A stretch of DNA of 28,034 bases, taken from positions 1 to 28,034 of the forward strand of contig CAZVZK010000137.1 in assembly GCA_964630925.1 (NCBI GenBank). Direction: 5' to 3'. The position numbers and the translations under genes are program-made. How positions within the stretch are numbered: the first letter of the stretch is position 1; each line of letters begins with the position of its first letter. The notes beneath the pieces were generated by a model. That model had not been told where the DNA came from. It saw nothing but the letters and a program-made list of their open reading frames with translations, and did no database searches. This document shows positions 9,475 through 16,514 of the stretch, in pieces. Origin of the DNA: RGDT01 sp964630925 (GTDB lineage: Bacteria; Planctomycetota; Planctomycetia; Gemmatales; Gemmataceae).

Positions 9475-9590
9475 GAGAAGGGATGAGGGATAAGGGATGA
9501 GGGATGAGGGCGGACGCCGAAGAAGGCGCGAGCCCGCGGCCCGGCCCCTTTCATCCCTCATCCCTCACCCCTCATCCCTCCTCCCTCCTG
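9475..9590. repeat. inverted arrays of a GGGATGA heptamer
   Basis: The left arm (about 9481-9510) has four 7-nt units of the type GGATGAG. The right arm (about 9551-9590) has five to six units of the complementary type TCATCCC. About 40 GC-rich nt separate them. The element fills the gap between two paralogous secreted-protein genes and ends just before the ribosome site of the second. Transcribed, it would form a long hairpin that may separate the expression of the two genes. Confidence 0.75.
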
Positions 9591-9598
9591 AGAAAGCC

Positions 9599-11215
9599 AT
9601 GACCACACGCGCCGTCCTGGCCGCCCTCCTCGCCTGCGCCGCCGCCAGCGCCCAGGCCCCGATGCGCGGCCCGTCGCCGCTGCTGTTCGCCCGCTTCGAG
9701 GGGACGGCCCGCGTCACCTTCTACCAGGGCAACGCCCCGCCACGCAGCTACCTCACGCCCACGACGGTGGGCCTGCGGCCCGGATACTTCTACCGCGCCC
9801 GCATCGACCACATCGAGGGCCACCCCGGCCTCGCCCTCTACCCGACCATCGAGGTCCACGGCTGCCTCATCCTCGCCCCGCGGCTGTCGGCCTCGTCCTT
9901 CCCCGTGCCGCTGCGCTTCTCCCAGCAGGACCTCGACGCCATCGCCGCCGGCTCCGTCGTTACCAAGGTCTTCTACCTCGAACACCCCGACAAGGCCGAG
10001 CCCAAGGCAGCCGACAAGAGCGACCCGCTGGAGATCGACGTGCCGCGCGCCGGCAACATCTGGCACGAGGCGCGGCAGAAGGGCCGCATCATGCTCGCCC
10101 TGCACTTCGGCCCGCGTCACCCGACGGCGGAGGAGCTGGCGGCGATCAACGTGCCGGGGACGATCCTGTTCCCCGGCCAGAAGGTGGTCGGGCCGGCGTC
10201 CGGCCCGCCGCACATGATGATGGGCTGGCCGGCGTTCATCGACCCCAAGGCCGGCCCGCGCCCCGCCGAGGAGGAGTGCCTGCACGACGGCGGCGACCGC
10301 GGCGAACGCGCCGGCCACGACGCCGGCGGCCGGCTCTACGGCGTCGGCCCCGAGGACACCGTCGCCGAGTGGACCGACCCGCAGGGCCGCCGCCACCTCG
10401 TCCCGTCGAACCGCATCTGCCTGTGCGCGCCACGCTTCGTCGGCCTGCGCAAGGAGGTGCCGCTGGGCCTCGCGGAGAGCTTCCTCGGCCCACGCGGCGC
10501 CCAGGGCACGCACATGCAGCAGCAGGTCGATTCGCGCCAGCCCGTGCGTTCCGCGGATAGGGCGGATCGCCTGCGCGGCTTCGAGAGCCGCACACGCCCG
10601 GCCCAGGACACGGGCACGACGGCGCTCGGCCTGCTCCAGCAGCTCAAGGTGCTGGAGGCGACCAACGTGACGCTCGGCCTGGGCGAGGCCATCGGCACGC
10701 AGCAGATCCTCACCCTCCGCAAGCAGGACCACCTCGTGCTGCTCAAGCAGATGGAGGTGGTGAAACAGTTCTCCAACACGCAGCGCCTGGCCGGCGCGGA
10801 GGAGATCGTCGGCACGGCGGTCGTCGCCCGGGTGAAGGCGGGCTCGCAGATCGTGGAGACGGCCCTGTCGGTGCGCGACCTCACCGTGTGCTGCGAGTGC
10901 CCCGGCCCCATCCCCATCGACCGCCCCCTGGTGCTGGTGAAGTGCGCCGACAAGATCTCGGCCCAGAGCGGCGACGAGGTCACGTTCACGCTGCGGTTCA
11001 CCAACGGCGGGACACGTCCGCTGACCGACGTGGCCGTGACGGACAGCCTGTCGGGCCGGCTGGAGTACGTCCCCGGCAGCGCCCAGTCGGACCGCGAGGC
11101 GGTGTTCACGATGCGGGAGAACGAGGCCGGCTCGTCGGTGCTGCGCTGGGAGATCGGCGGCACACTCGCCCCCGGCGACACGGGCCGCGTGAAGTTCCGC
11201 GTCAAGGTGCGGTGA
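9599..11215 (+). CDS. secreted protein with C-terminal DUF11-like domain, paralogous module 2
   Basis: A 538-residue protein beginning MTTRAVLAALLACAAASAQA, a signal peptide. Residues about 30-170 (YFYRARIDHIEGHPGLALYP, FSQQDLDAIAAGSVVTKVFY, ARQKGRIMLALHFG) align with the folded module of the preceding gene. The middle contains EEECLHDGGDRGERAGHDAG and a GPEDTVAEWTDPQGRRHLVPS stretch, then a helical part. Residues about 442-538 (LVKCADKISAQSGDEVTFTL, then PLTDVAVTDSLSGRLEYVPG and APGDTGRVKFRVKV) form a DUF11/TIGR01451 Ig-like repeat, typical of surface and secreted bacterial proteins. The DUF11 call is firm, the rest unknown. The ATG at 9599 follows the repeat element and has only a weak ribosome site (GAGAAAG). 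Probable role: envelope or surface component. Confidence 0.8.
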   Translation: MTTRAVLAALLACAAASAQAPMRGPSPLLFARFEGTARVTFYQGNAPPRSYLTPTTVGLRPGYFYRARIDHIEGHPGLALYPTIEVHGCLILAPRLSASSFPVPLRFSQQDLDAIAAGSVVTKVFYLEHPDKAEPKAADKSDPLEIDVPRAGNIWHEARQKGRIMLALHFGPRHPTAEELAAINVPGTILFPGQKVVGPASGPPHMMMGWPAFIDPKAGPRPAEEECLHDGGDRGERAGHDAGGRLYGVGPEDTVAEWTDPQGRRHLVPSNRICLCAPRFVGLRKEVPLGLAESFLGPRGAQGTHMQQQVDSRQPVRSADRADRLRGFESRTRPAQDTGTTALGLLQQLKVLEATNVTLGLGEAIGTQQILTLRKQDHLVLLKQMEVVKQFSNTQRLAGAEEIVGTAVVARVKAGSQIVETALSVRDLTVCCECPGPIPIDRPLVLVKCADKISAQSGDEVTFTLRFTNGGTRPLTDVAVTDSLSGRLEYVPGSAQSDREAVFTMRENEAGSSVLRWEIGGTLAPGDTGRVKFRVKVR

Positions 11216-11420
11216 GCCACCCCGTCGGACACACCGCCTTCGCAGATCGAAGGCGCGGGCGTCTGTGGGGGTGTTCACGGGACGGGTGTGGTGGGAAAGG
11301 ATTGCATTGCATTTCAGACCCCCACACACGAACTTGAAATGAAGACGGTTGAGCCGTGTGAGCGCCCCCGCGTGCCGATGGCCGCCGGTCCCTGCCGCCA
11401 GGGGACGCGAGGCCCCGTCG

Positions 11421-11495
11421 GGCGCCGAGTCACCTGGGCACTTCCGTGGGTCACCTGCCCACTTTCTCCGCGAGTGGGCAGGTGACTCTGGCGCC
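11421..11495. repeat. mutually exclusive hairpins built on GTCACCTGCCCACT
   Basis: The arm at 11473-11486 (AGTGGGCAGGTGAC) is a perfect 14-nt reverse complement of 11450-11463. The longer segment 11473-11495 also pairs with 11421-11442 with two mismatches and one bulged base. The left side therefore holds two near-identical direct copies competing for one right arm. Confidence 0.7.
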
Positions 11496-11583
11496 GACTG
11501 TCGCGGTGTGTCACGGACCGGCGTCGAGTGCGCGAGTCACATGCTCACTCGCTCACCTGCTCACTTTCGCGTACGCCACCTCT

Positions 11584-11622
11584 GGGGCCGCTCGGCGTCC
11601 TCACACCTCACAAACCAGCCAA
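11584..11622 (+). repeat. 39-nt direct repeat, copy 1
   Basis: Matches 13113-13151 with two mismatches; the first 30 nt are identical. Weaker similarity continues for a further 20 or so nt (for example CCGAAGGCGG in both). It lies about 210 nt before the Rpn-like gene. Confidence 0.8.
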
Positions 11623-11832
11623 GGGGCCGGCGACCGAAGGCGGACGGCACCACCCGGCCCATCACGCGCTACGCCCAGCAAGGACAACCCGCCCTGCGCC
11701 GCGCCCCACATCCACCGATCCTCGACCGTTGGAGCCGCTCCGTCAACCATAGACTACAGCCCGGGTTGACGGCCCGCGGAGCCCCCGGGGCGATGAGAAG
11801 GCACCAGCGGTGCCGTGCCCGAGGAGGGGCCG

Positions 11833-12696
11833 ATGTCCACGAAGCCGTTCGACGACACGTTCAAGGACATGCTGGAGATGTCGCCCTCCGGCTGGGCCGA
11901 ACGCTTCCTCGGCGGGGCCATCATCTCCGCGGACTGCATCGACGCCGACGTGGCGACGGTCACCGCCGCCGCCGACAAGGTGCTGCGCGTCAACAGGCCG
12001 GGCGGCGCCCTGCTCCTGAACCCGGAGGCGTGGTCCGGCCACGCCGGCACCGCCCCCGGCCAGGCGCACCTCTACTCCACCCTCCTGACCAACCGCCACG
12101 CCCTGCCCGTCCGCTCGGTCATCATCCTCCTCCGCCCAGAGGCCAACGCCACCAACCTCACGGGGACGATGGAGCTGAGCGAGCTGCCGGACGACCCGGA
12201 GCCGTACCTCGTATTCCGCTACCGCGTCGTCCGCCTCTGGCAGGAGCCGCTGGAGCCGTTCCTGTCCGGCCCCGCCGCGCTGCTGCCCTTCGCGCCGCTG
12301 ACCGACGAGGGCGGCCGCGACCTGGCGGGCACCGTCGGCCGTGTCGTGCGCCGGATCCGTGCGGAGACTTCGCCCGAGGTTGCTGGTAAGATGGAGGCGG
12401 CCACGTTCGTCCTGCTCGGCCTCCGCCACGAGGCGGAGGTCATACAGAGGGTCTTCGAGGGGGTCAAGGAGATGGAAGAGTCAACGACCTACCAGGCCAT
12501 CCTCCGCAAGGGCCAGGAGCGCGGCGTGATCCAGACCTTGCGCGAGACGTTGTTGCAGTTCGGGGGGTGGAAGCTGGGGGAGCCCGGCCCCGCCGCCGTG
12601 GGGGCCATCGAGGCGATCACCGACGTGGGGAGGCTGCGGGCCCTCGCCGCCCGCCTCCGTGAAGTCGATTCCTGGGAGGCCCTCCTGGCGGAGTGA
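11833..12696 (+). CDS. Rpn/DUF4351-like protein (PD-(D/E)XK nuclease family, transposase-like)
   Basis: A 287-residue protein resembling the large family of Rpn-like, PD-(D/E)XK-fold putative nucleases that are multicopy in planctomycetes and cyanobacteria. Recognisable parts are the N-terminal KPFDDTFKDMLEMSP, the IDADVATVTAAADKVLRV stretch, RHALPVRSVIILLRPEA, FRYRVVRLWQEP, and a C-terminal tail (EMEESTTYQAILRKGQERG, then AIEAITDVGRLRALAARL and DSWEALLAE) matching the DUF4351-type ending. In many relatives the second catalytic strand reads LEFQ; here the corresponding place looks like NPEAW, so the ExQ/ExK pair may be lost. I am unsure of that alignment. GAGGAGGGG lies 3 nt before the chosen ATG; an ATG at 11815 is less well placed. 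A truncated second copy follows directly. Confidence 0.75.
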   Translation: MSTKPFDDTFKDMLEMSPSGWAERFLGGAIISADCIDADVATVTAAADKVLRVNRPGGALLLNPEAWSGHAGTAPGQAHLYSTLLTNRHALPVRSVIILLRPEANATNLTGTMELSELPDDPEPYLVFRYRVVRLWQEPLEPFLSGPAALLPFAPLTDEGGRDLAGTVGRVVRRIRAETSPEVAGKMEAATFVLLGLRHEAEVIQRVFEGVKEMEESTTYQAILRKGQERGVIQTLRETLLQFGGWKLGEPGPAAVGAIEAITDVGRLRALAARLREVDSWEALLAE

Positions 12697-12989
12697 GTCG
12701 TGGTGGGCCGAACGCCGAGACGCCAGCGCAGTCTGTCTCGGCTATCGAGGGGGTCCAGGAAATGGAAGAGTCCACCACCTACCTGTGGATCCTCAGCCAG
12801 GGCGAGACCCGCGGCGAGGCACGCACCCTCCGGCAGACGATCCTGCGGCAGGGGGCCAGCAAGTTCAAGGGGCCGGCCCCGGAGGGGGCCCGGTCGGCCA
12901 TCGAGGCCATCGCCGACCTCGAACGCCTGTGGCACCACGCCGACCGCGTCCTCGTCGTCGATTCCTGGGACGCACTCCTCGCCGAGTGA
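12693..12989 (+). pseudogene. truncated second copy of the Rpn-like gene (C-terminal part only)
   Basis: From about 12744 the reading frame encodes EGVQEMEESTTYLWILSQGE and runs through IEAIADLERLWHHADRVLVV to DSWDALLAE. This aligns end to end with the last 80 residues of the preceding gene. Everything upstream of EGV is missing: the first 17 residues (MSRGGPNAETPAQSVSA) have no counterpart. The frame can start at a GTG at 12693 that overlaps the previous stop codon (GTGA), so it may still be translated by coupling. I interpret it as the remnant of a tandem duplicate from which the nuclease part was deleted. The many differences from copy 1 show that the duplication is old. Confidence 0.75.
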
Positions 12990-13112
12990 ACGTCCCTGGG
13001 TGATCTTTGACAGGCCGCACGAGGAAGAGCCCAGGGTCCACGCCCTCCCCCGCCTTGCGCGGCCCCACGCTCGCTGCGCTCGCTCGGCCTCGGCCGCAAA
13101 GCCGGCCTCGCC

Positions 13113-13151
13113 GGGGCCGCTCGGCGTCCTCACACCTCACAAGACAGCCAA
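13113..13151 (+). repeat. 39-nt direct repeat, copy 2
   Basis: Partner of 11584-11622. It lies about 125 nt after the stop of the truncated Rpn-like copy, so the two repeats bracket the Rpn-like gene pair. The stretch 12990-13186 otherwise contains no gene that I recognise. Confidence 0.8.
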
Positions 13152-13186
13152 CGGCCTGCCGCCGAAGGCGGCAGGTCCGGCCGGCA

Positions 13187-13309
13187 TCACCCCGCCCAGA
13201 CCATCTCGGCCGGCAGCAGACGCACCCGGCCGTCACGCGAGCCCAGCGCCACCGTCCGCCCGTCCGCCGTCAGCGCCTCCGGCGTCGGGCCGATCAGGAC
13301 GGCGCTCAC
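13187..13309 (-). CDS. possible 40-residue ORF coupled to the small membrane protein
   Basis: A GTG codon at 13309-13307 overlaps the TGA of the upstream small gene by four bases (GTGA), and the frame runs 40 residues to TGA at 13187-13189. The product (SAVLIGPTPEALTADGRTVA, then LGSRDGRVRLLPAEMVWAG) is short and balanced, with a turn pattern a little like the end of a beta-propeller blade. The overlap, together with the ATGA overlap just upstream, favours translation, but the length is small and I recognise no family. Confidence 0.35.
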   Translation of the reverse strand: MSAVLIGPTPEALTADGRTVALGSRDGRVRLLPAEMVWAG

Positions 13310-13506
13310 GACTTCGGCTCCCTCCCCGTGTACGCCCCGCACAGCGCACCGAAGCCCGCCCCCAGCACCATCGACAGATAAATCACCCAGTGATCCATGC
13401 TGTGGATGGTCGGGTGCGTCGCCCACAGGAGCACGAGCCGCGTGGCGTACAGCAGCGCCGCGGCGAACGCCACGCCGGCCAGCCCGCCGATCAGGCTGCG
13501 GGTCAT
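13306..13506 (-). CDS. small two-helix membrane protein
   Basis: A 66-residue protein with two hydrophobic segments, SLIGGLAGVAFAAALLYATR (about residues 4-23) and IYLSMVLGAGFGALCGAYTG (about 42-61), separated by a His/Trp-containing loop (THPTIHSMDHW). Its ATG overlaps the stop of the HEAT-repeat gene (ATGA), which implies translational coupling and a shared operon. Predicted to sit in the inner membrane and possibly to partner the HEAT protein, which also has membrane segments. No known family was recognised. A short downstream ORF overlaps its stop by the GTGA arrangement. Confidence 0.6.
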   Translation of the reverse strand: MTRSLIGGLAGVAFAAALLYATRLVLLWATHPTIHSMDHWVIYLSMVLGAGFGALCGAYTGREPKS

Positions 13507-16427
13507 GGCAGTTTCGGCCTCGGGGCGCGCGGGTCGATCCGCCGCATCGCGTCCGCCGCCGACCGCTTCACCGCGTCCTCCGGGTCCGCAGTCAGCTTCT
13601 CCAGCGCCGCCATGATGTCGCGGTCGGCGTCACGCGCCGCCGCCCCCATGTCCCCCAGCGTCTCCGCCGCCGCCGCCCTCACCCCGGCGTCCTTGTCCGA
13701 CAGGCACCCCTTCAGCACGACGATCACGTCCTTCGGCTTGCCCGTGATCGCCAGCACCCCCTGCGCCGCGTACAGCCGCACGCTCGGGTCGCCGTCCTCC
13801 ATCGCCGCCTTCAGCGCCGGCAACGCCGCCTTGGCCTCCGCGCCGATGTTGGCCAGCGCGAACGCCGCCGCCGCCTTCACCGCCTTCACGTCCCCCTTCA
13901 GCTGCGCCTCGATGTCCGCCACCGCCTCCTTCGCCTCGTGACGCAACGCCCCCAGGGCGTCCAGCGCGTGCGTCCGCATCGCCGGGTCCTTGTCCTTCAG
14001 CATGTCACGCAGGGCCGGCAGCGCCGCCTTCGCCTCGGGGCCGGCCGCCGCGATGGCCTCGGCCGCCGCCTCGCGCACCCCCTTGCCGCCCTCGCGCGCC
14101 AGTTGAGTGAGGAGGTCAACCGCCTTGGCCGCCGCCGGCCCCGCCGTCGCGATGGCCCGCACGCACTCGCGCACGAATTCGCCGTCCTTGCCGTGCTCCT
14201 TGACCGCCTCCACGAGCGCCGGGATGGCCGCCGCCGCGTCGGCGCCGGCGAACTGCAGCGCCTTCGCGCACTCCAGGCGGAACCGCGCCTTCGGGCTCTT
14301 CAGCCCGCGCACCAGGTCCGCCACGTCGTCCGCGTCCGGCGCGCCGATCCGCTCCAGGGCGTCGGCCACCGCCTCGGCCACGTCCGGCGGCTCGCCCTCC
14401 TTCATCCTCATCAGCGTCGGCAGCGCCGGCATCGCGGACGGGCCCATGTCGGCGAGCGTCTCCGCCGCCGCCTTGCGGAACCGCGCGTCCTTGTGCGCCA
14501 ACACCTCCAGCATGATGGGTAGGGCGGCCTCGGCCTGGTTGTCGATCCGCCACAGCGCCATCGCCGCCCGCATCTGCAGCATCGGCTCGGGGCTGCCGAG
14601 CAACTTCTCCAGGTCCGGCACCGCGTCGCGCGCCGCCCGGCCCATGCGCTCCAGCGCCCCCGCCGACCGCGCCTTCAGCTCCGCCGACCCCTCCTTGAGG
14701 AACTCACGCAGCGTGTCCACCGCATCCTTCGCGTTCGGCCCGATGAGGCGCAAAGCGTACACGACCTGTAGCCGCGTCTCCTCGCCGCCCGCCTTCATCA
14801 CGGCGATCATCGCCTTGACGGCCTTGCCCGCCGGCGGGCCGATGGCCCCCAGCGCCATCGCCGCCCGCCCGCGCAGCGCCGGCTCGTCGCTGGCCAGCAG
14901 CACGGCGAGGTTCTCGACCGCCGGCGCCGCCGCCGCGCCCATGTGCCCGAGGATCTCCGCCGCCATGCCACGCACCGCCGCGTCCTTCTCCGTCAGCAGC
15001 TTGTCGAGGACGGGGACGAGCGGCTTGGCCTGACCGTCGATCTCCCACAGCGCCTGACACGCCTGGAAGCGGACCGACGGGTCCTGATCGGTCAAGGCGT
15101 CCTGCAACGACGCCCCGGCCCGCGCCGCCTGCTTGCCCATCAGCCCCAGCCCGTAGGCCGCCGCCATCCGCACGCCGGCGTCAGCCTCCTTGAGCGCCGC
15201 CTCCAGCACCGGCAGCACGGGCTTCGGTTCCTTCGTCACGCCCCACAGGGCCTGGGCGCAGAACACCCGCACACGCGGGTCCGAATCCTCCAGCCCCTCC
15301 GTCAGCGGGCCCCGCGCGTCCTCGGCGGACGGGTTGGCCATCAACAGCGCCTGCGCTACGGAGGCGCGGAACCCCGCCTGCGGCGCCTTGAGCATCACCG
15401 CCAGGAAGGCCGCGTCGCCCGGCCCCGGCATGCCGACCATGATCGCCGCGATGGACGCCTTGTTGCGCGGGCCGGCCTCGGGGTCGCTCTTGCTGACGTG
15501 GAGCAGGGCCGGATACGCCCCGCGTGCCGCCGGCCCGAGCCTGCCCAGCGCCTCCGCCGCCGCGGCGCGCACCTTCGGCGACGGGTCCTCCAGGGCGTGG
15601 GCCAATTCACCCAGGGAAGCCGTCACCTTGCCGGAGATGGCGCCCAGCGCCGTGGCGGTGCCGACACGCTTGGCCTCGTCGATCTCGCTCAGGGCGCGGG
15701 CGAGCGCCTCCCGATCCAGCAGGGCCGGGATGGCCTCGAGCGTCTTCGGCGGTGGGGTGGGCGGGACGACCTTGGGCGGCGGCTTCTCACCGCCCCCGTT
15801 GTCCGGCGGGGGAGGCGCGGGCGGCTCCGGCGGCTTCAGCAGGCCCATCTGCAGGACGACGCCGAGGACGGCCGCCTGCAACCCGGCGGCGAGCCCGGCA
15901 CACGGGAATCCGCACGCCTGCGCCCCCCGCGGCAGCGCCGCCAGCAGCGCCCCGACGCCGACGAGCGCCCCGACGGCGGCCAGGGCGATCCCGGCGACGC
16001 GCACCTGCGGGCTCCACGCCGCGAGGAACCCCAGGACCGCCAGCCCCAAAGCCAGCCCGCCGAACATCACATCGACGGGGGCCGCCCCCTCGGCGGGCTC
16101 GGGCACGGCGGGGGCGGGCGCCGGCGGGGTCGCCGTCACCGCCGTGGGCTTCGGCGGGGCGGCGGTCATGGTCTTCGCCGCCGGGGCCGCGGGCATCGTC
16201 TGCACGGCGGGCGCCGCGGGCGCGGGTGCGGCGGCGGGGGGCGCCGGGATGTCGAGGCTCGTCGGCGGCGACTCCCAGTCGGGCGGCAGGGTGGGCGGCG
16301 ACTGGAAGCCGCTGTCGGCCGTCTGCGCCCACCAGTCGCCGCCGGCGGACGGCGTGCGGCAGGCGGGGCACTTGTCCGGCGCGCCGATGAACGGCTTGCG
16401 GCAGCTCGGGCACAGGGGCTCGGCCAT
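13503..16427 (-). CDS. HEAT-repeat membrane protein with N-terminal zinc ribbon
   Basis: A 974-residue protein. Residues 1-25 form a probable zinc ribbon (C6, C9, C20, C23 in CPSC...CPAC). A Pro/Ala-rich linker follows to about residue 115, then three hydrophobic segments at about 118-195 (GGLALGLAVLGFLAAW, GIALAAVGALVGVGALLAAL, and AGLQAAVLGVVLQMGLL). After a second Pro-rich linker, the remaining 700 or so residues are a solenoid of HEAT/PBS-lyase-like repeats of 35-40 residues (pattern DPxVRxxAAxALGxxGxxA, for example PSPKVRAAAAEALGRLGPAA). HEAT solenoids bind proteins, so the predicted role is a cytoplasmic scaffold anchored in the membrane. The start is an ATG at 16427 with GAGGG about 9 nt upstream. 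It lies 87 nt downstream of the Sec-type thioredoxin gene, possibly in the same transcript, and is coupled to two tiny ORFs. Confidence 0.85.
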   Translation of the reverse strand: MAEPLCPSCRKPFIGAPDKCPACRTPSAGGDWWAQTADSGFQSPPTLPPDWESPPTSLDIPAPPAAAPAPAAPAVQTMPAAPAAKTMTAAPPKPTAVTATPPAPAPAVPEPAEGAAPVDVMFGGLALGLAVLGFLAAWSPQVRVAGIALAAVGALVGVGALLAALPRGAQACGFPCAGLAAGLQAAVLGVVLQMGLLKPPEPPAPPPPDNGGGEKPPPKVVPPTPPPKTLEAIPALLDREALARALSEIDEAKRVGTATALGAISGKVTASLGELAHALEDPSPKVRAAAAEALGRLGPAARGAYPALLHVSKSDPEAGPRNKASIAAIMVGMPGPGDAAFLAVMLKAPQAGFRASVAQALLMANPSAEDARGPLTEGLEDSDPRVRVFCAQALWGVTKEPKPVLPVLEAALKEADAGVRMAAAYGLGLMGKQAARAGASLQDALTDQDPSVRFQACQALWEIDGQAKPLVPVLDKLLTEKDAAVRGMAAEILGHMGAAAAPAVENLAVLLASDEPALRGRAAMALGAIGPPAGKAVKAMIAVMKAGGEETRLQVVYALRLIGPNAKDAVDTLREFLKEGSAELKARSAGALERMGRAARDAVPDLEKLLGSPEPMLQMRAAMALWRIDNQAEAALPIMLEVLAHKDARFRKAAAETLADMGPSAMPALPTLMRMKEGEPPDVAEAVADALERIGAPDADDVADLVRGLKSPKARFRLECAKALQFAGADAAAAIPALVEAVKEHGKDGEFVRECVRAIATAGPAAAKAVDLLTQLAREGGKGVREAAAEAIAAAGPEAKAALPALRDMLKDKDPAMRTHALDALGALRHEAKEAVADIEAQLKGDVKAVKAAAAFALANIGAEAKAALPALKAAMEDGDPSVRLYAAQGVLAITGKPKDVIVVLKGCLSDKDAGVRAAAAETLGDMGAAARDADRDIMAALEKLTADPEDAVKRSAADAMRRIDPRAPRPKLP

Positions 16428-16514
16428 GCGATGGGCCCTCGGAGGTGCGGCGCTGGGGAGGCGCCTCCTTCTACGAAAGACGGGCGGCGCCCGGTTGTCA
16501 AGGGGCCGGCGGGG

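Larger units (their letters stand above)
11216..11832. other. 617-nt intergenic region with hairpins and a repeat
   Basis: No convincing gene was found on either strand; the reading frames here are short and compositionally odd. It contains the alternative hairpins at 11421-11495, a further run of related GCTCACT/GCTCACCT words at about 11536-11570, and one copy of a 39-nt direct repeat at 11584-11622 whose partner lies at 13113-13151. It is somewhat less GC-biased than the flanking genes near 11290-11350. GAGGAGGGG at 11821-11829 is the ribosome site of the next gene. Confidence 0.5.

Noticed and set aside
9475..9590. CRISPR-like array
   Set aside because: The units are only 7 nt, directly adjacent, without unique spacers, and no cas genes are present. 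The same applies to the arrays at 3277-3410 and 26549-26598.
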